Shown here: positions 18,577 through 26,990 of the stretch, in pieces | Numbering within the stretch: position 1 is the stretch's first letter | How the letters are laid out: every line of letters starts with the position of its first letter | Origin: Hyphococcus sp. | GTDB taxonomy: Bacteria > Pseudomonadota > Alphaproteobacteria > Caulobacterales > Parvularculaceae | Length of the DNA stretch: 64,000 nucleotides | Reading direction: 5' to 3' | NCBI GenBank assembly: GCA_021776375.1 | Contig: JAJFGA010000051.1 | Span: 62,001 to 126,000, forward strand | The notes under the pieces: generated by a model | Told to the model about the DNA's origin: nothing | Seen by the model: the letters and a program-made list of their open reading frames with translations, nothing else | Databases searched by the model: none | Made by a program: the position numbers and the translations under genes

Positions 18577-19194
18577 GTGAAAACATTTCTCGCCATCGTT
18601 GGCGGTCTGGCGTTATTGATCGTCGGGTCTTTCGCTGTTTTGTTTTTTATCGGAGTTCAAAAGGCGGGCCCGCTCCTGCAAGAAGCTCATGACTACGCCG
18701 ATGACGCCATTCCCGCCATCGCAACCAAGTGGGATAGCGCCGCGCTTTCCAGCCGGGCTGCGCCCGAACTCGCGGACCTCTTGAAAAACGGAGTTCTTGA
18801 AACCCTTATGGCTGAAGGTTCACGCCTGCTTGGCGAGATGACAGCCTATGAGGCCGCCGCCTGCCAGATTACAAATTACCAGCTTAATACGGATTCTGGC
18901 GAGCTTGTTTTGGCGGCATGCACTGCACGCGCAACCCATCAGCGCGCCGCCGCTGATTATAAGCTCAATCTCGTTAAACGTAACGACCAATGGAAACTGC
19001 TTGGGTTTTTCGTCACCCCGGAAGATGTTGAATCTGGTCCGGTACAAGTCAAATTTATAAGCCCGGCGCCCAAACCGCTCCAGACGCTGGAAATCTCATT
19101 AAAAGGCCGATCCATAGGACTTTCTACGCCATTGGCAGGGGCGGCGCCCGGCGCGGCGATCCATGTCGCCGAGAAAATTGAAAATATCCGTTAA
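18577..19194 (+). CDS. Membrane-anchored hypothetical protein
   Basis: 205 residues from the GTG at 18577, chosen for GGAGGGG five bases upstream; the frame opens at a TTG at 18520. One N-terminal transmembrane segment (about 4-26, LAIVGGLALLIVGSFAVLFF in part) is followed by a soluble region. It contains two cysteines (AACQITNY, VLAACTA) and a strand pattern DYKLNLVKRNDQWKLLGFFV like the last strands of NTF2/cystatin-like folds. I do not recognise a named family. It is divergent from xseB and convergent with the TetR gene. Confidence 0.65.
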   Translation: MKTFLAIVGGLALLIVGSFAVLFFIGVQKAGPLLQEAHDYADDAIPAIATKWDSAALSSRAAPELADLLKNGVLETLMAEGSRLLGEMTAYEAAACQITNYQLNTDSGELVLAACTARATHQRAAADYKLNLVKRNDQWKLLGFFVTPEDVESGPVQVKFISPAPKPLQTLEISLKGRSIGLSTPLAGAAPGAAIHVAEKIENIR

Positions 19195-19251
19195 CGGATG
19201 AATACCCAGTACGGTTCTTTTGCAATGAGCGCTAGCGCGCACAGCCCGTGC

Positions 19252-19812
19252 TTAAATCCTCGCCAGCGCGCCCTCCACCACCTCGCGCAACGCCGCCGCC
19301 TCGAAGCCGGCGCGGACCATGACCCTGAGCCCGAGATAGGCGGCGAGCAGTCCGGCGGCTTTTTGCCTAATGTCTTCGCTCCCTCCATCTGCTGCGCCAA
19401 GTGCTGCTTCAAATGACCTGCGCACCGCCTCCATGCCGCGCATTGCCGCCTTACGCGCCTGTTCATCGCTTGGCGCCTGATCAATGCTGGCGTTGCAGAA
19501 AAAACACCCGCGCCGGTCTCCAGCCGCCGCAACCTCAACCACATGGCCAAAAAACCGAGCAAACCGCGCCCGCGCCGTTGCATCCTTGTTGAGCAACGCC
19601 GCCGCTTCGGCGGCCTCATGGGCCGCGTAATGCTCAAGCGCCTTCAAATACATGCCGCGCTTGTCGCCATACAGACGATAAAGGCTTTGCTTCTTCAGTC
19701 CCGTCGCCTGCTCGATATCGTGCAGCGAAGTCGCATCATAACCGCGCCGCCAGAACTCATCCTTGATCGCCGCCAGGGCTTCGTCCGGTTCAAATCCTCT
19801 TGGTCGCGCCAT
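19252..19812 (-). CDS. TetR/AcrR family transcriptional regulator
   Basis: 186 residues from the ATG at 19812, which gives the usual start MARPRGFEPDEALAAI. The helix-turn-helix is at about 10-55 (FWRRGYDATSLHDIEQATGLKKQSLYRLYGDKR in pieces), followed by a helical ligand domain with the GCFFCNAS pattern. This TetR subgroup often regulates a neighbouring oxidoreductase or AhpD-like gene. The gene is divergent from the AhpD-like gene at 20021, with an inverted repeat between them that is the likely operator for both. Confidence 0.92.
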   Translation of the reverse strand: MARPRGFEPDEALAAIKDEFWRRGYDATSLHDIEQATGLKKQSLYRLYGDKRGMYLKALEHYAAHEAAEAAALLNKDATARARFARFFGHVVEVAAAGDRRGCFFCNASIDQAPSDEQARKAAMRGMEAVRRSFEAALGAADGGSEDIRQKAAGLLAAYLGLRVMVRAGFEAAALREVVEGALARI

Positions 19813-19833
19813 GGTTTTGGCCCTCACATATTT

Positions 19834-19879
19834 GTTACCGATTGGTCCTGAATTAATTGTTGACGGACCAGTCAGTAAC
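19834..19879. promoter_or_regulatory. Probable TetR operator
   Basis: Arms GTTACCGATTGGTCC (19834-19848) and GGACCAGTCAGTAAC (19865-19879) match at 13 of 15 positions as an inverted repeat, with an AT-rich 16-base spacer. It begins 21 bases upstream of the tetR start and faces the divergent AhpD-like gene. This is the expected position for autoregulation and control of the target. Confidence 0.75.
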
Positions 19880-20020
19880 ATTATATGCAGCATCGTTGCT
19901 CCGGTCAAGGAGCGGCCAGAAGGACCAAGCAGAAGATAGCCCGCAACAATACTCCCGGGCGGTCACCGAAAAAACAACAAGCGGGCGGGCAAAACCGCCC
20001 GGAGAAAAGGATGGAATAAA

Positions 20021-20563
20021 ATGTCGAGACTGAAACAAATCACCGACCAGGATGCGAGCCCTGCGGCAACGGAACTTTTCGCTGCCATTAAATCAAAAGT
20101 CGGCATGACGCCGAACCTATACCGCGTCGTCGCCAACCAGCCGGCCGCGTTAAAGGCGCTCTTGGGTCTTAACGAAAATTTGGCCGAGGGCGAGTTTGAC
20201 GCCGCCACCCGCGACGCAATCGCACTGACCGCCGCCGGCGCCAATGGTTGTGACTATTGTGCCTCTGCACACACGGCGATCTCGAAAAGCCTGAAAGTTG
20301 ACGGCGCCGAAATCGAAGCGCGCCTGCTCGGCAAATCTGCGGATACAGACCTTCAGGCGATCTTGACTTTCGCGGTCGCAGTGATCGAAAAACGCGGTTT
20401 CGTCAGTGATGACGACCTCAAAGCCGCTCGCGACGCTGGCCTCAATGATGGGCAAATTGTCGAAACCATCGCCAATGTGGTCGCCAACATCTTCACCAAT
20501 TACATCAATCATGTCGCCCATACCGACATTGATTTTCCGGTGGTGTTAACCAAAGCTGCGTAA
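20021..20563 (+). CDS. AhpD-like carboxymuconolactone decarboxylase family protein (peroxidase-related)
   Basis: 180 residues. The fold is the alpha-helical CMD/AhpD type with the catalytic motif GANGCDYCASAHTAI (about residues 65-79): the CxxC pair and the downstream histidine relay protons and electrons in alkylhydroperoxidase activity. The start RLKQITDQDASPAATELFAAI is typical of the uncharacterized peroxidase-related subfamily. SD AAAAGGATGG precedes the ATG. The protein probably reduces organic hydroperoxides or acts on a related electrophile, under control of the divergent TetR regulator. Confidence 0.88.
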   Translation: MSRLKQITDQDASPAATELFAAIKSKVGMTPNLYRVVANQPAALKALLGLNENLAEGEFDAATRDAIALTAAGANGCDYCASAHTAISKSLKVDGAEIEARLLGKSADTDLQAILTFAVAVIEKRGFVSDDDLKAARDAGLNDGQIVETIANVVANIFTNYINHVAHTDIDFPVVLTKAA

Positions 20564-20645
20564 CTACTCCGTGTCAGAATGGTGGTGCGATCCGCTATCC
20601 TGACAGGGCGATCGCCAGATCCGTATATGGTGTCGAGAAAATCCT

Positions 20646-20780
20646 ATCCTTCGTGACGACCTTAATGCTTTGCATTAAAGTCTCCTCAGGATGAGGGTAT
20701 AAGGATCGAAAAACAAAATACCCCCATCTTGAGGAGCGGCTTTCGTATTCATAAAATACGAAAGCCGCGTCGCGAAGGAC
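20646..20780. repeat. Alphaproteobacterial intergenic palindromic repeat, copy 1
   Basis: The element begins TCCTTCGTGACGAC and ends GTCGCGAAGGA. It has internal hairpins CTTAATGC/GCATTAAAG and CGGCTTTCGTATT/AATACGAAAGCCG and a CTCCTCAGGATGAGGGT ... CCCCATCTTGAGGAGC pair. It lies in the 269-base gap after the AhpD-like gene. A second copy is at 29578. The type is widespread in alphaproteobacterial intergenic regions; it is transcribed into strong stem-loops and may stabilise or end transcripts. Confidence 0.85.
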
Positions 20781-20832
20781 GAACTACTCGTTGTAATTCA
20801 AATCATGATCAAAATGCGCTAAACCCCGCATC

Positions 20833-22011
20833 ATGAAAAAGTTCGATGTGGTGATTATCGGCGCCGGCGCTGCGGGGTTGATGTGTGCGATTGAGGCGGG
20901 CCGGCGCGGGCGGCTCGTTTTGCTGCTCGATCACGCATCTACGCCCGGCGAGAAGATCCGTATATCCGGCGGCGGGCGCTGTAACTTCACCAATACCGGC
21001 GCCGGCCCCGGCAATTTCCTGTCGCAAAACCCGCATTTTTGTAAATCCACGCTGTCGCGATACACCGCCGCTGATTTTATCGCCAAAGTCGACAGCCACG
21101 CCATCGCCTGGCACGAAAAAACCCTTGGTCAGCTATTCTGCGATCAGTCGGCAAAACAGATTGTTGCGATGCTGACGGATGAATGCCGCGAAGCCAGTGT
21201 AGAGCTACGCTTGTCAGTGTCGATTGAAGAGGTTGTAAAAGGCGGACCCGGCTTTCGGCTCGAAACCTCCGCCGGCCGATTTGAGTGCGACGCGCTGGCA
21301 ATCGCCTCAGGCGGCAAATCAATACCGAAAATGGGCGCCAGCGACTTTGCCTATGGCATCGCCGAACAATTTGGTCTCAAAATTGTGGAAACCCGCCCGG
21401 CGCTGGTCCCGCTCCTGTTTGCGCAAGACTTACTTGACCAGACAAAAGTGCTGAGTGGCGTCTCCGTGCAAGCTGAAGTCAAATGCGGCAAAGCAGAGTT
21501 TCGCGAGGCGCTGTTGTTCACCCATCGCGGCGTTTCAGGGCCAGCTATTTTACAAATCTCGTCTTACTGGCGTGAGGGCGACGAGATTGAAATCGATCTT
21601 GCGCCCGGCATCGATGTTTTCAAAACATTACGCGAGGCGCGCCAGTCCCGCGGCAAACTCGCGCCGTATACGGTGTTATCAGAAACCCTCCCAAAGCGCC
21701 TTGCCGAAGCGGTGGCGGCCCGCGCTGGCGCCGCCGGCAAGATCGGCGAATATTCCGATGCGCACCTCAAAGCCCTCGCCGACGCAGTCCATCACTGGCG
21801 CGTCAAACCGGTCGGATCGGAAGGCTATCGCACCGCTGAAGTCACACTCGGCGGCATCGACACGGACGGCCTCTCCTCCAAAACCATGGAAGCGCGCAGC
21901 ACGCCAGGCCTCTATTTCATCGGCGAGGCCGTAGACGTCACCGGCTGGCTCGGCGGCTATAATTTCCAATGGGCCTGGTCGAGCGGCTGGGCCGCCGGGC
22001 AGGTTGTTTGA
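20833..22011 (+). CDS. HI0933-like flavoprotein (BaiN/YhiN family NAD(P)/FAD-dependent oxidoreductase)
   Basis: 392 residues. An N-terminal FAD-binding site GAGAAGLMCAIEAGRRG (about 10-26) is followed by the family motif ISGGGRCNFTN (about 49-59) and SGGKSIPKMGA. The C-terminus has FIGEAVDVTGWLGGYNFQWAWSSG in pieces, the second FAD contact. The length matches the family. Members are soluble flavoenzymes; most have unknown substrates, though one branch reduces bile-acid double bonds. No partner gene is adjacent; the gene probably forms its own unit. Confidence 0.92.
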   Translation: MKKFDVVIIGAGAAGLMCAIEAGRRGRLVLLLDHASTPGEKIRISGGGRCNFTNTGAGPGNFLSQNPHFCKSTLSRYTAADFIAKVDSHAIAWHEKTLGQLFCDQSAKQIVAMLTDECREASVELRLSVSIEEVVKGGPGFRLETSAGRFECDALAIASGGKSIPKMGASDFAYGIAEQFGLKIVETRPALVPLLFAQDLLDQTKVLSGVSVQAEVKCGKAEFREALLFTHRGVSGPAILQISSYWREGDEIEIDLAPGIDVFKTLREARQSRGKLAPYTVLSETLPKRLAEAVAARAGAAGKIGEYSDAHLKALADAVHHWRVKPVGSEGYRTAEVTLGGIDTDGLSSKTMEARSTPGLYFIGEAVDVTGWLGGYNFQWAWSSGWAAGQVV

Positions 22012-22215
22012 GTTAGGGCTATGCATCGGCGATAAAGCAGAGGCCGGTTTTTCGCCTCCGACCGTGAAGGCGGTCGAATTATCATTAGCCCACCTTTGCG
22101 CACAAACCGGCGCGCAACATGAGATCTAAACCATAGGCCAGAGGCGTTCATCGATCCTTCAATGACCCCAAAGGCGCCAGACAAGATGAGACTGCTTATT
22201 CGCCTTTGGCTTCGG

Positions 22216-22902
22216 CTATTGCCTGACGCCACGTCCAAACAGGGCGGCAAGGCCGACAAAAATATGCCAAACAAATCCGGCCAGAGTTGCTGATCCGCCG
22301 ATTTGAAGGTTGGACCAATTTGGCCCGGCGACGCCTGTCAAAAATGCGGTAATGGCGAGAACCGCAATGACCTGCCCCAACCATCCAAGCCATCGTGAAT
22401 GAAGATATCCATGGATCATCCGCGAGGCGAGGATGCCCATAGCGATGAACATCGTGAACAATGCCGGCGTAAAAAAGAACAAAGCGCGGGCATGGGCTTC
22501 GGCAACGCTGGTCAATAACTGCGCGTTATCAGGAGCGGCGGCGCTTGCAAGCGCTGCTGCGTAAACAACAAAGCCGTCAATTATAAGCGCCGCCGAAAAG
22601 AGGCCGAACGCTGCCGCCGCCGCAAATGCGGCGGCCCGTCCGACAGTGGGGCGCCCAGCAGCCGCAAGCACATTGGCATGCTTCCAATAGGCGAAAATCA
22701 TCAATGCTGCTGCAACAAGGCCTGCAATATGCGCAGCCGGCCACGCACCGCCGCTTGCTGTCGCTAGACGAACAAGCTCTGCAGTTGTCTCCGGCGGAAA
22801 CCCGACATCTTCAGGTTTCACCACCACGACCGGACCGATCCGCGCAATAAAAAGGAAACCACCAAGCGCCATGGCGGCGCCGCCGAAACGCAAATTCATC
22901 AT
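22216..22902 (-). CDS. Polytopic membrane protein of unknown function
   Basis: 228 residues from the ATG at 22902 (GGAG five bases upstream; the ATG at 22899 is also possible). About six hydrophobic segments are seen, alternating with short loops; a conserved-looking SVAEAHARALFFFTP segment lies before the fourth. I do not recognise the family. It follows the LytTR regulator gene by 95 bases on the same strand, so the two are probably co-transcribed and may form a membrane-sensing pair. Confidence 0.7.
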   Translation of the reverse strand: MMNLRFGGAAMALGGFLFIARIGPVVVVKPEDVGFPPETTAELVRLATASGGAWPAAHIAGLVAAALMIFAYWKHANVLAAAGRPTVGRAAAFAAAAAFGLFSAALIIDGFVVYAAALASAAAPDNAQLLTSVAEAHARALFFFTPALFTMFIAMGILASRMIHGYLHSRWLGWLGQVIAVLAITAFLTGVAGPNWSNLQIGGSATLAGFVWHIFVGLAALFGRGVRQ

Positions 22903-22997
22903 CAACTCTCCCGATATGTCAGGAGGCCGTTAAATGACAAACTTAATCAAACCGCGAGCCGAATGGGGCGAAATGCCTGTTGCCGGGACGAATGCGC

Positions 22998-23768
22998 CTA
23001 AACGGATTGCTCCGCCAGTGCAGCAATTCGGATTTGGTCAACATATTTTCGAGAGACCGGCGTCGTTACACCGTCGGGGAAATGGATAGTCAGGCCTTTT
23101 GAGTTGCCCTCTATGCGCTCAGCTTCGCTGAGGTTGACGAGATAGGAACGATGGCAACGCAAAAGAGCACCGCCAGCAAAGACTTCAATATCTTTGAGGG
23201 TCGCCCTCAAGAGCCGCTCGGAGAGGCGCTCCGACCCGGCCCAGGCGACCCGGGCGTAATTTCCCTGGGCCTCAACATATCGAAGGTTGGCCCGTGGGAT
23301 CGTCAACACCTCACTGTCGCTTTCGCCGCGCAAAACAATGTCTTCCGATGCTTGGCGTGGCGCATTTCGCAGTTCGATGACTTCGCGCCTAAGGTTTTCT
23401 TGCCGACGCCAGGCTGCGATCGCCACAATAGCGACCCCGCCGACCAGCATTACGCGCAAGAAGAGCGACGCCTCAGGTGCGGAAAACAATGCGAGATAAA
23501 TATAATTCAAACTGACCATCACGAGCGCTGCAATTAGCATCCGTATCGGGCCGCGCGGCAAAGGCGCCAAATGTAGAAGAATAAGAGCTGCAAAATTGAG
23601 CGGCGCCAGCCCCACAATGATAAGCACCTCCAGCGCGCTGTTGATCACCATGCCAAAAGGCTGGAAGAGCATCAGGAAAACAACAATCGATGTTGCAATC
23701 ACCGCCGACACCTTCCACGAAAACCCGCTTTCGGGACTTTCTGGATTATTGAGCGCATTCTCCGTCAC
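22998..23768 (-). CDS. Membrane-bound LytTR-family transcriptional regulator
   Basis: 256 residues from the GTG at 23768 (GGAG eight bases upstream; the frame opens at a TTG at 23786). Residues about 15-125 contain four hydrophobic segments. The C-terminal LytTR DNA-binding domain (about 155-250) shows IPRANLRYVEAQGNYARV, ERLLRATLKDIE and RCHRSYLVNLSEAERIE, all characteristic. Such regulators pass a membrane signal to direct-repeat operators upstream of their own operon. The likely target is the membrane protein gene that follows it. Confidence 0.9.
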   Translation of the reverse strand: MTENALNNPESPESGFSWKVSAVIATSIVVFLMLFQPFGMVINSALEVLIIVGLAPLNFAALILLHLAPLPRGPIRMLIAALVMVSLNYIYLALFSAPEASLFLRVMLVGGVAIVAIAAWRRQENLRREVIELRNAPRQASEDIVLRGESDSEVLTIPRANLRYVEAQGNYARVAWAGSERLSERLLRATLKDIEVFAGGALLRCHRSYLVNLSEAERIEGNSKGLTIHFPDGVTTPVSRKYVDQIRIAALAEQSV

Positions 23769-23969
23769 ATCGTAATCTCCGTACAAACAACAAGTTTACA
23801 CCATTCACCAGCTGATTTGTCCAATATTGGTTGCGCCTGTCTAAGTCGGCGCCGGCTCTCCGGTTTACGGCGAGTTTTCCGCGGGCGCCGATTGTGCGGC
23901 GACGAGTTATCAAAATTCTCCGTTGGAAATTCGATTTCGTCTACTGAGCAATAATTCGCAAGCGGCTGC

Positions 23970-24926
23970 TCAGAACAGTTTCTTATAAAGCGCATTGACG
24001 GCGGCCAAATCTTGAACGCCCAGACCAACCAGGCTCGCGATCGTGAGGTCTTCCGGCGAGGCGCGGCCAACATGCTTCCGGTTGAGTATGGCGCCGATCT
24101 CAACTAGCTCAGTCTCCGGACCAAACCGTTGTTCACTCAAGCCACGATGGACGTTCCCGTAGACTCGAGCGGCGGATTTTTCATCAACGACAATAATGTC
24201 AGCCGTCGCCAATGCCGCTGGTGAGACTTCACATTTCATCGAATCGTCAGACCCTACAGAAGTGACGTGTTGACCGGGGGACAACCAGTCTGCTTCGATG
24301 ATGGGTGCCTTTGCCGTTGTCGCAACGATAACAATGTCGCTCATCCGCACGGCAGCTTCGGCGGTCTCGGCAATTTTTATGGTCACGTTTGGAAGGTCGC
24401 GGCGAAGATGGCTTTCTAACGTCACGCAGCTTTCATGATTACGGCCCCAGACATATAATGTCTTGATTTCGCGCGCATGGCAGACAGCTTGGGCCTGCAA
24501 TCTGGCCTGTACCCCGGCGCCAATGATCGCCGCGCTTGTTGCATTTTCGCGCGCCAGGGTTTTGGCGGCCAATGCGCCGGCGGCGGCAGTGCGGTAGTCC
24601 GAGATAAGATGATTATCCTGCAAAATCGCGATGGGACGACAGGTCTCAGCGTCAAAGATAGCAATCATCCCGCTTGATGACGGCTCGCCGCGATCCGCCA
24701 GGACTTGCGACCACCCCGCCATTTTGACCGTGAGGATGGGACAGTCCGTCATCGTAGCAGATTTTACATGGATGTCGGCGAGAGCGTTCGGGTGCAATAC
24801 ATAAACCGGCGCTTGCGCTCTACCTTCGCTAATTGCGCGGAAAGCTTCTTCCATGGGCTCAATCAGCGCCACGATATCAAGATGGGGGCGGATTTCATCT
24901 GGCCCCACAACGCGCAAAGCCGTCAT
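23970..24926 (-). CDS. Ornithine cyclodeaminase / mu-crystallin family protein
   Basis: 318 residues. The family pattern is present: VKMAGW with the substrate-binding lysine (about 69), SDYRTAAAGALAA (about 109-121), the Rossmann motif GAGVQARLQAQA (about 136-147), VGSDDSMKCEV and SLVGLGVQDLAA with the Asp near the C-terminus. Members catalyse NAD-linked cyclodeamination of ornithine, or reduce cyclic or linear imines (ketimine, pyrroline-2-carboxylate). It overlaps the PhzF-type gene by 4 bases, so both act under the same promoter. The substrate is unknown; an amino-acid-derived imine is likely. Confidence 0.9.
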   Translation of the reverse strand: MTALRVVGPDEIRPHLDIVALIEPMEEAFRAISEGRAQAPVYVLHPNALADIHVKSATMTDCPILTVKMAGWSQVLADRGEPSSSGMIAIFDAETCRPIAILQDNHLISDYRTAAAGALAAKTLARENATSAAIIGAGVQARLQAQAVCHAREIKTLYVWGRNHESCVTLESHLRRDLPNVTIKIAETAEAAVRMSDIVIVATTAKAPIIEADWLSPGQHVTSVGSDDSMKCEVSPAALATADIIVVDEKSAARVYGNVHRGLSEQRFGPETELVEIGAILNRKHVGRASPEDLTIASLVGLGVQDLAAVNALYKKLF

Positions 24927-25831
24927 GGTGCTTGCACCTTGCCATCGCCGACAAAGGCGACGGCGCCGGCGACTTCTACGCGCTCGACATCGTCAGGGGC
25001 GCCATAGGCGGTGACATGGATATCACTCGGGCGGCCGACAAACCGTCCCTGCTTTAAGGCAAAGGATTGACCGCTAGTCGCCAGGCCATGTTTGAGAGCG
25101 TATGCGCCGACAACGCCGGCGGCGCTGCCAGTAGCGATGTCTTCAACGACGCCGTCATTGTTCCAATGCCGCCCTTCGAGGCGCTCAACATCGACAACAT
25201 AGGCGAACTCGGCGCCGATCTCGGCCAATAGATCCTCCAGGTCAGGCCGAACAATCTGCGCAGTCTCCAACCCATCGCGAACGGGCAACACAAGATATTT
25301 CAGCCCCGTTGAGACAACCTCCAAAGGCAGATCGGCGAGGTGTTGCGGGCTTAACCCAAAAGCTTTTGCGAATATGCTGCGGTGATCGTTGGAGGGCGTG
25401 GCAAGAAAATCCGGGCGACCCTGATCGAAGCGACCACAATACCCGTCGTCATTCTTGCAGGTCACGACATTAATAATCCGATCCCCCATCAATTTGAACG
25501 CCCATGTTTGCGTATCCGCCTTGCCATACAATTTATGGAGGGTGCAGGCCGCACCGATAATGGGGTGCCCGGCGAATGGTAACTCCTCAAACAGATCAAA
25601 CACGCGCGCAGAAATGAAATCCCCGTCACGGTGGAGGAAAATCGACTCAAAATGCCGCAATTCCTGTGTGATCGCGAGCATCTGCGGCGCAGTGAGAGCG
25701 CCGCGCTCTGGAAATACGGCCAAGCTGTTGCCCGAATAAGGCTTGGGCGAAAATACGTCACAGTGAATGAACCTAAGAGCATCGGCAGGCTCACAAACCC
25801 TCTGGACATTCTCTGGCATTCGATCCATCAT
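24923..25831 (-). CDS. PhzF family isomerase/epimerase
   Basis: 302 residues. The PhzF fold is a two-domain hot-dog-like structure related to diaminopimelate epimerase and proline racemase. Motifs: FIHCDVFSPKPYSGNSLAVF near the N-terminus (in pieces), a glutamate in LRHFESIFL (the expected catalytic acid), PFAGHPIIGAA (about 79-89), and DIATGSAAGVVGAY near residue 235. SD GGAAGG lies seven bases before the ATG. Members catalyse isomerisations such as in phenazine synthesis. The tight coupling with a cyclodeaminase-family gene suggests sequential steps on an amino acid; this is inference. Confidence 0.92.
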   Translation of the reverse strand: MMDRMPENVQRVCEPADALRFIHCDVFSPKPYSGNSLAVFPERGALTAPQMLAITQELRHFESIFLHRDGDFISARVFDLFEELPFAGHPIIGAACTLHKLYGKADTQTWAFKLMGDRIINVVTCKNDDGYCGRFDQGRPDFLATPSNDHRSIFAKAFGLSPQHLADLPLEVVSTGLKYLVLPVRDGLETAQIVRPDLEDLLAEIGAEFAYVVDVERLEGRHWNNDGVVEDIATGSAAGVVGAYALKHGLATSGQSFALKQGRFVGRPSDIHVTAYGAPDDVERVEVAGAVAFVGDGKVQAP

Positions 25832-25864
25832 ATAGTTACCTTCCTATATAGGAGAATAACTATA
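25831..25864. promoter_or_regulatory. Palindromic operator between phzF-like and arsR-like genes
   Basis: A 34-base palindrome (arms TATAGTTACCTTCCTAT and ATAGGAGAATAACTATA, 14 of 17 positions paired) spans the complete gap between the two divergent start codons. It includes the GGAAGG and GGAGAA ribosome-binding sites of both genes. Binding of the ArsR regulator here would silence both directions. Confidence 0.8.
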
Positions 25865-26187
25865 TGAATGCCAGCCTTGAGTCAACAACCCTACAGCTTA
25901 AGGCCTTGGCGAATGAAAACCGCCTGATAATCCTTAGCTGGATAATCGATCCACGCCCTCATTTTCCACCTCAGGAAGATGGCGACCTTGTGAAAGACGG
26001 TGTCTGCGTCGGATTCATCACTGAAAAGATCGGCCTTTCTCAGCCAACGGTTACGACGCATATGAAAGTGCTCGCTGAGGCTGGATTGGTCACACAGAAG
26101 AAGATCAAGAACTGGGTTTTCTACAAGCCAGATCGAGATGTCATTTCCAGCCTGCAAACAAAATTGGCGGTATTGCTAACCCCCTAA
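25864..26187 (+). CDS. ArsR-family transcriptional regulator
   Basis: 107 residues. A winged helix-turn-helix covers about 10-100: LKALANENRLIILSWI, then IGLSQPTVTTHMKVLAEAGLV (recognition helix) and the wing KKIKNWVFYKPD. No metal-site CxC motif is seen in the recognition helix; a single cysteine (CVGF) lies before it. A non-metal, metabolite-sensing role is therefore more likely. It is divergent from the PhzF-type gene and shares the palindrome between the two starts. Confidence 0.9.
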   Translation: MNASLESTTLQLKALANENRLIILSWIIDPRPHFPPQEDGDLVKDGVCVGFITEKIGLSQPTVTTHMKVLAEAGLVTQKKIKNWVFYKPDRDVISSLQTKLAVLLTP

Positions 26188-26334
26188 GAGACACAAGACG
26201 GCGAATGCTCGTATGGAGAATGGCGAACTGTTGTGATGGGCAAACCCAAGTTTGCCACACCTTAAAATTTATGGCCGGCATGGCTTCAAGATCGATCAAT
26301 AATCACAACAGCAAATGATTTGCACTACACGCGC

Positions 26335-26946
26335 CTACGTCGTCGCCTCAACCTCCGCCTTCTCCGGCGCGCGCGGCGTTTCATATATCCGCCATGACCA
26401 ATAGCGGTTGCCGCCGGCTCTGCTGGTTTGTATCCAGCCTTCGCGGCGCAGGCGCTGATCGATCATCCAGTTGAGATAGCCATGAGCACATAACAACACG
26501 TCGCCATCATGGGCGTGGCGCGAAAGCCGCGCGGTGATGCTCCGTACACGGTCCCAAGCCTCAAAATGATTTTCAATGCCGCCTGGCGCATAGCCTGAAA
26601 ACCAGAATGTGCGCGAGATGACGCCCCATGCGGTTGGGTGCAGCTTTAAAAATGATGGCGCCGGCGGCGGCGGCAGCGGCGCCTCGACAAATAACGGATC
26701 AGCCGCGACATCGCGCTCGCCACTGGTCGCCTGGCGCGCGGTCTCTATCGAGCGCGGCAGGGTTGAGGACAAAACCGTATGCGCCTCACCCGCCAGATCA
26801 ACCAGGCCTTGCGGCGGGCGCTCATCAGGGTGCAGCCCGGCGCGGTCATAACGCGCCCACCAGTCGCCAAATTCCGCAGCCGTGATCTTCAGATCACGAG
26901 AGAGGTCAGGGCGCCCATGTCGCGCGGTGATGATCCGGCTAGTCAT
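26335..26946 (-). CDS. Histidine phosphatase family protein
   Basis: 203 residues. The phosphoglycerate mutase-like RHG motif is at the N-terminus (ITARHGRPD, residues 7-15). The second catalytic histidine is in DVLLCAHGYLNW (about residue 155), and LSSTLPRSIETARQA gives the conserved arginine. There is no signal peptide. Family members are phosphatases or mutases with a phospho-histidine intermediate; the substrate cannot be told. It follows the HDAC-family gene on the same strand by 44 bases and may be co-transcribed. Confidence 0.87.
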   Translation of the reverse strand: MTSRIITARHGRPDLSRDLKITAAEFGDWWARYDRAGLHPDERPPQGLVDLAGEAHTVLSSTLPRSIETARQATSGERDVAADPLFVEAPLPPPPAPSFLKLHPTAWGVISRTFWFSGYAPGGIENHFEAWDRVRSITARLSRHAHDGDVLLCAHGYLNWMIDQRLRREGWIQTSRAGGNRYWSWRIYETPRAPEKAEVEATT

Positions 26947-26990
26947 AAATTCTTTCCGCCGCCTTTTGGGAGCGCTTTATGGCGCAGTTT

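Noticed and set aside
25864-26187. Arsenic or metal resistance operon
   Set aside because: The ArsR protein has no metal-site CxC in the recognition helix, and its partners are PhzF- and cyclodeaminase-type enzymes, not arsenate reductase or pumps.
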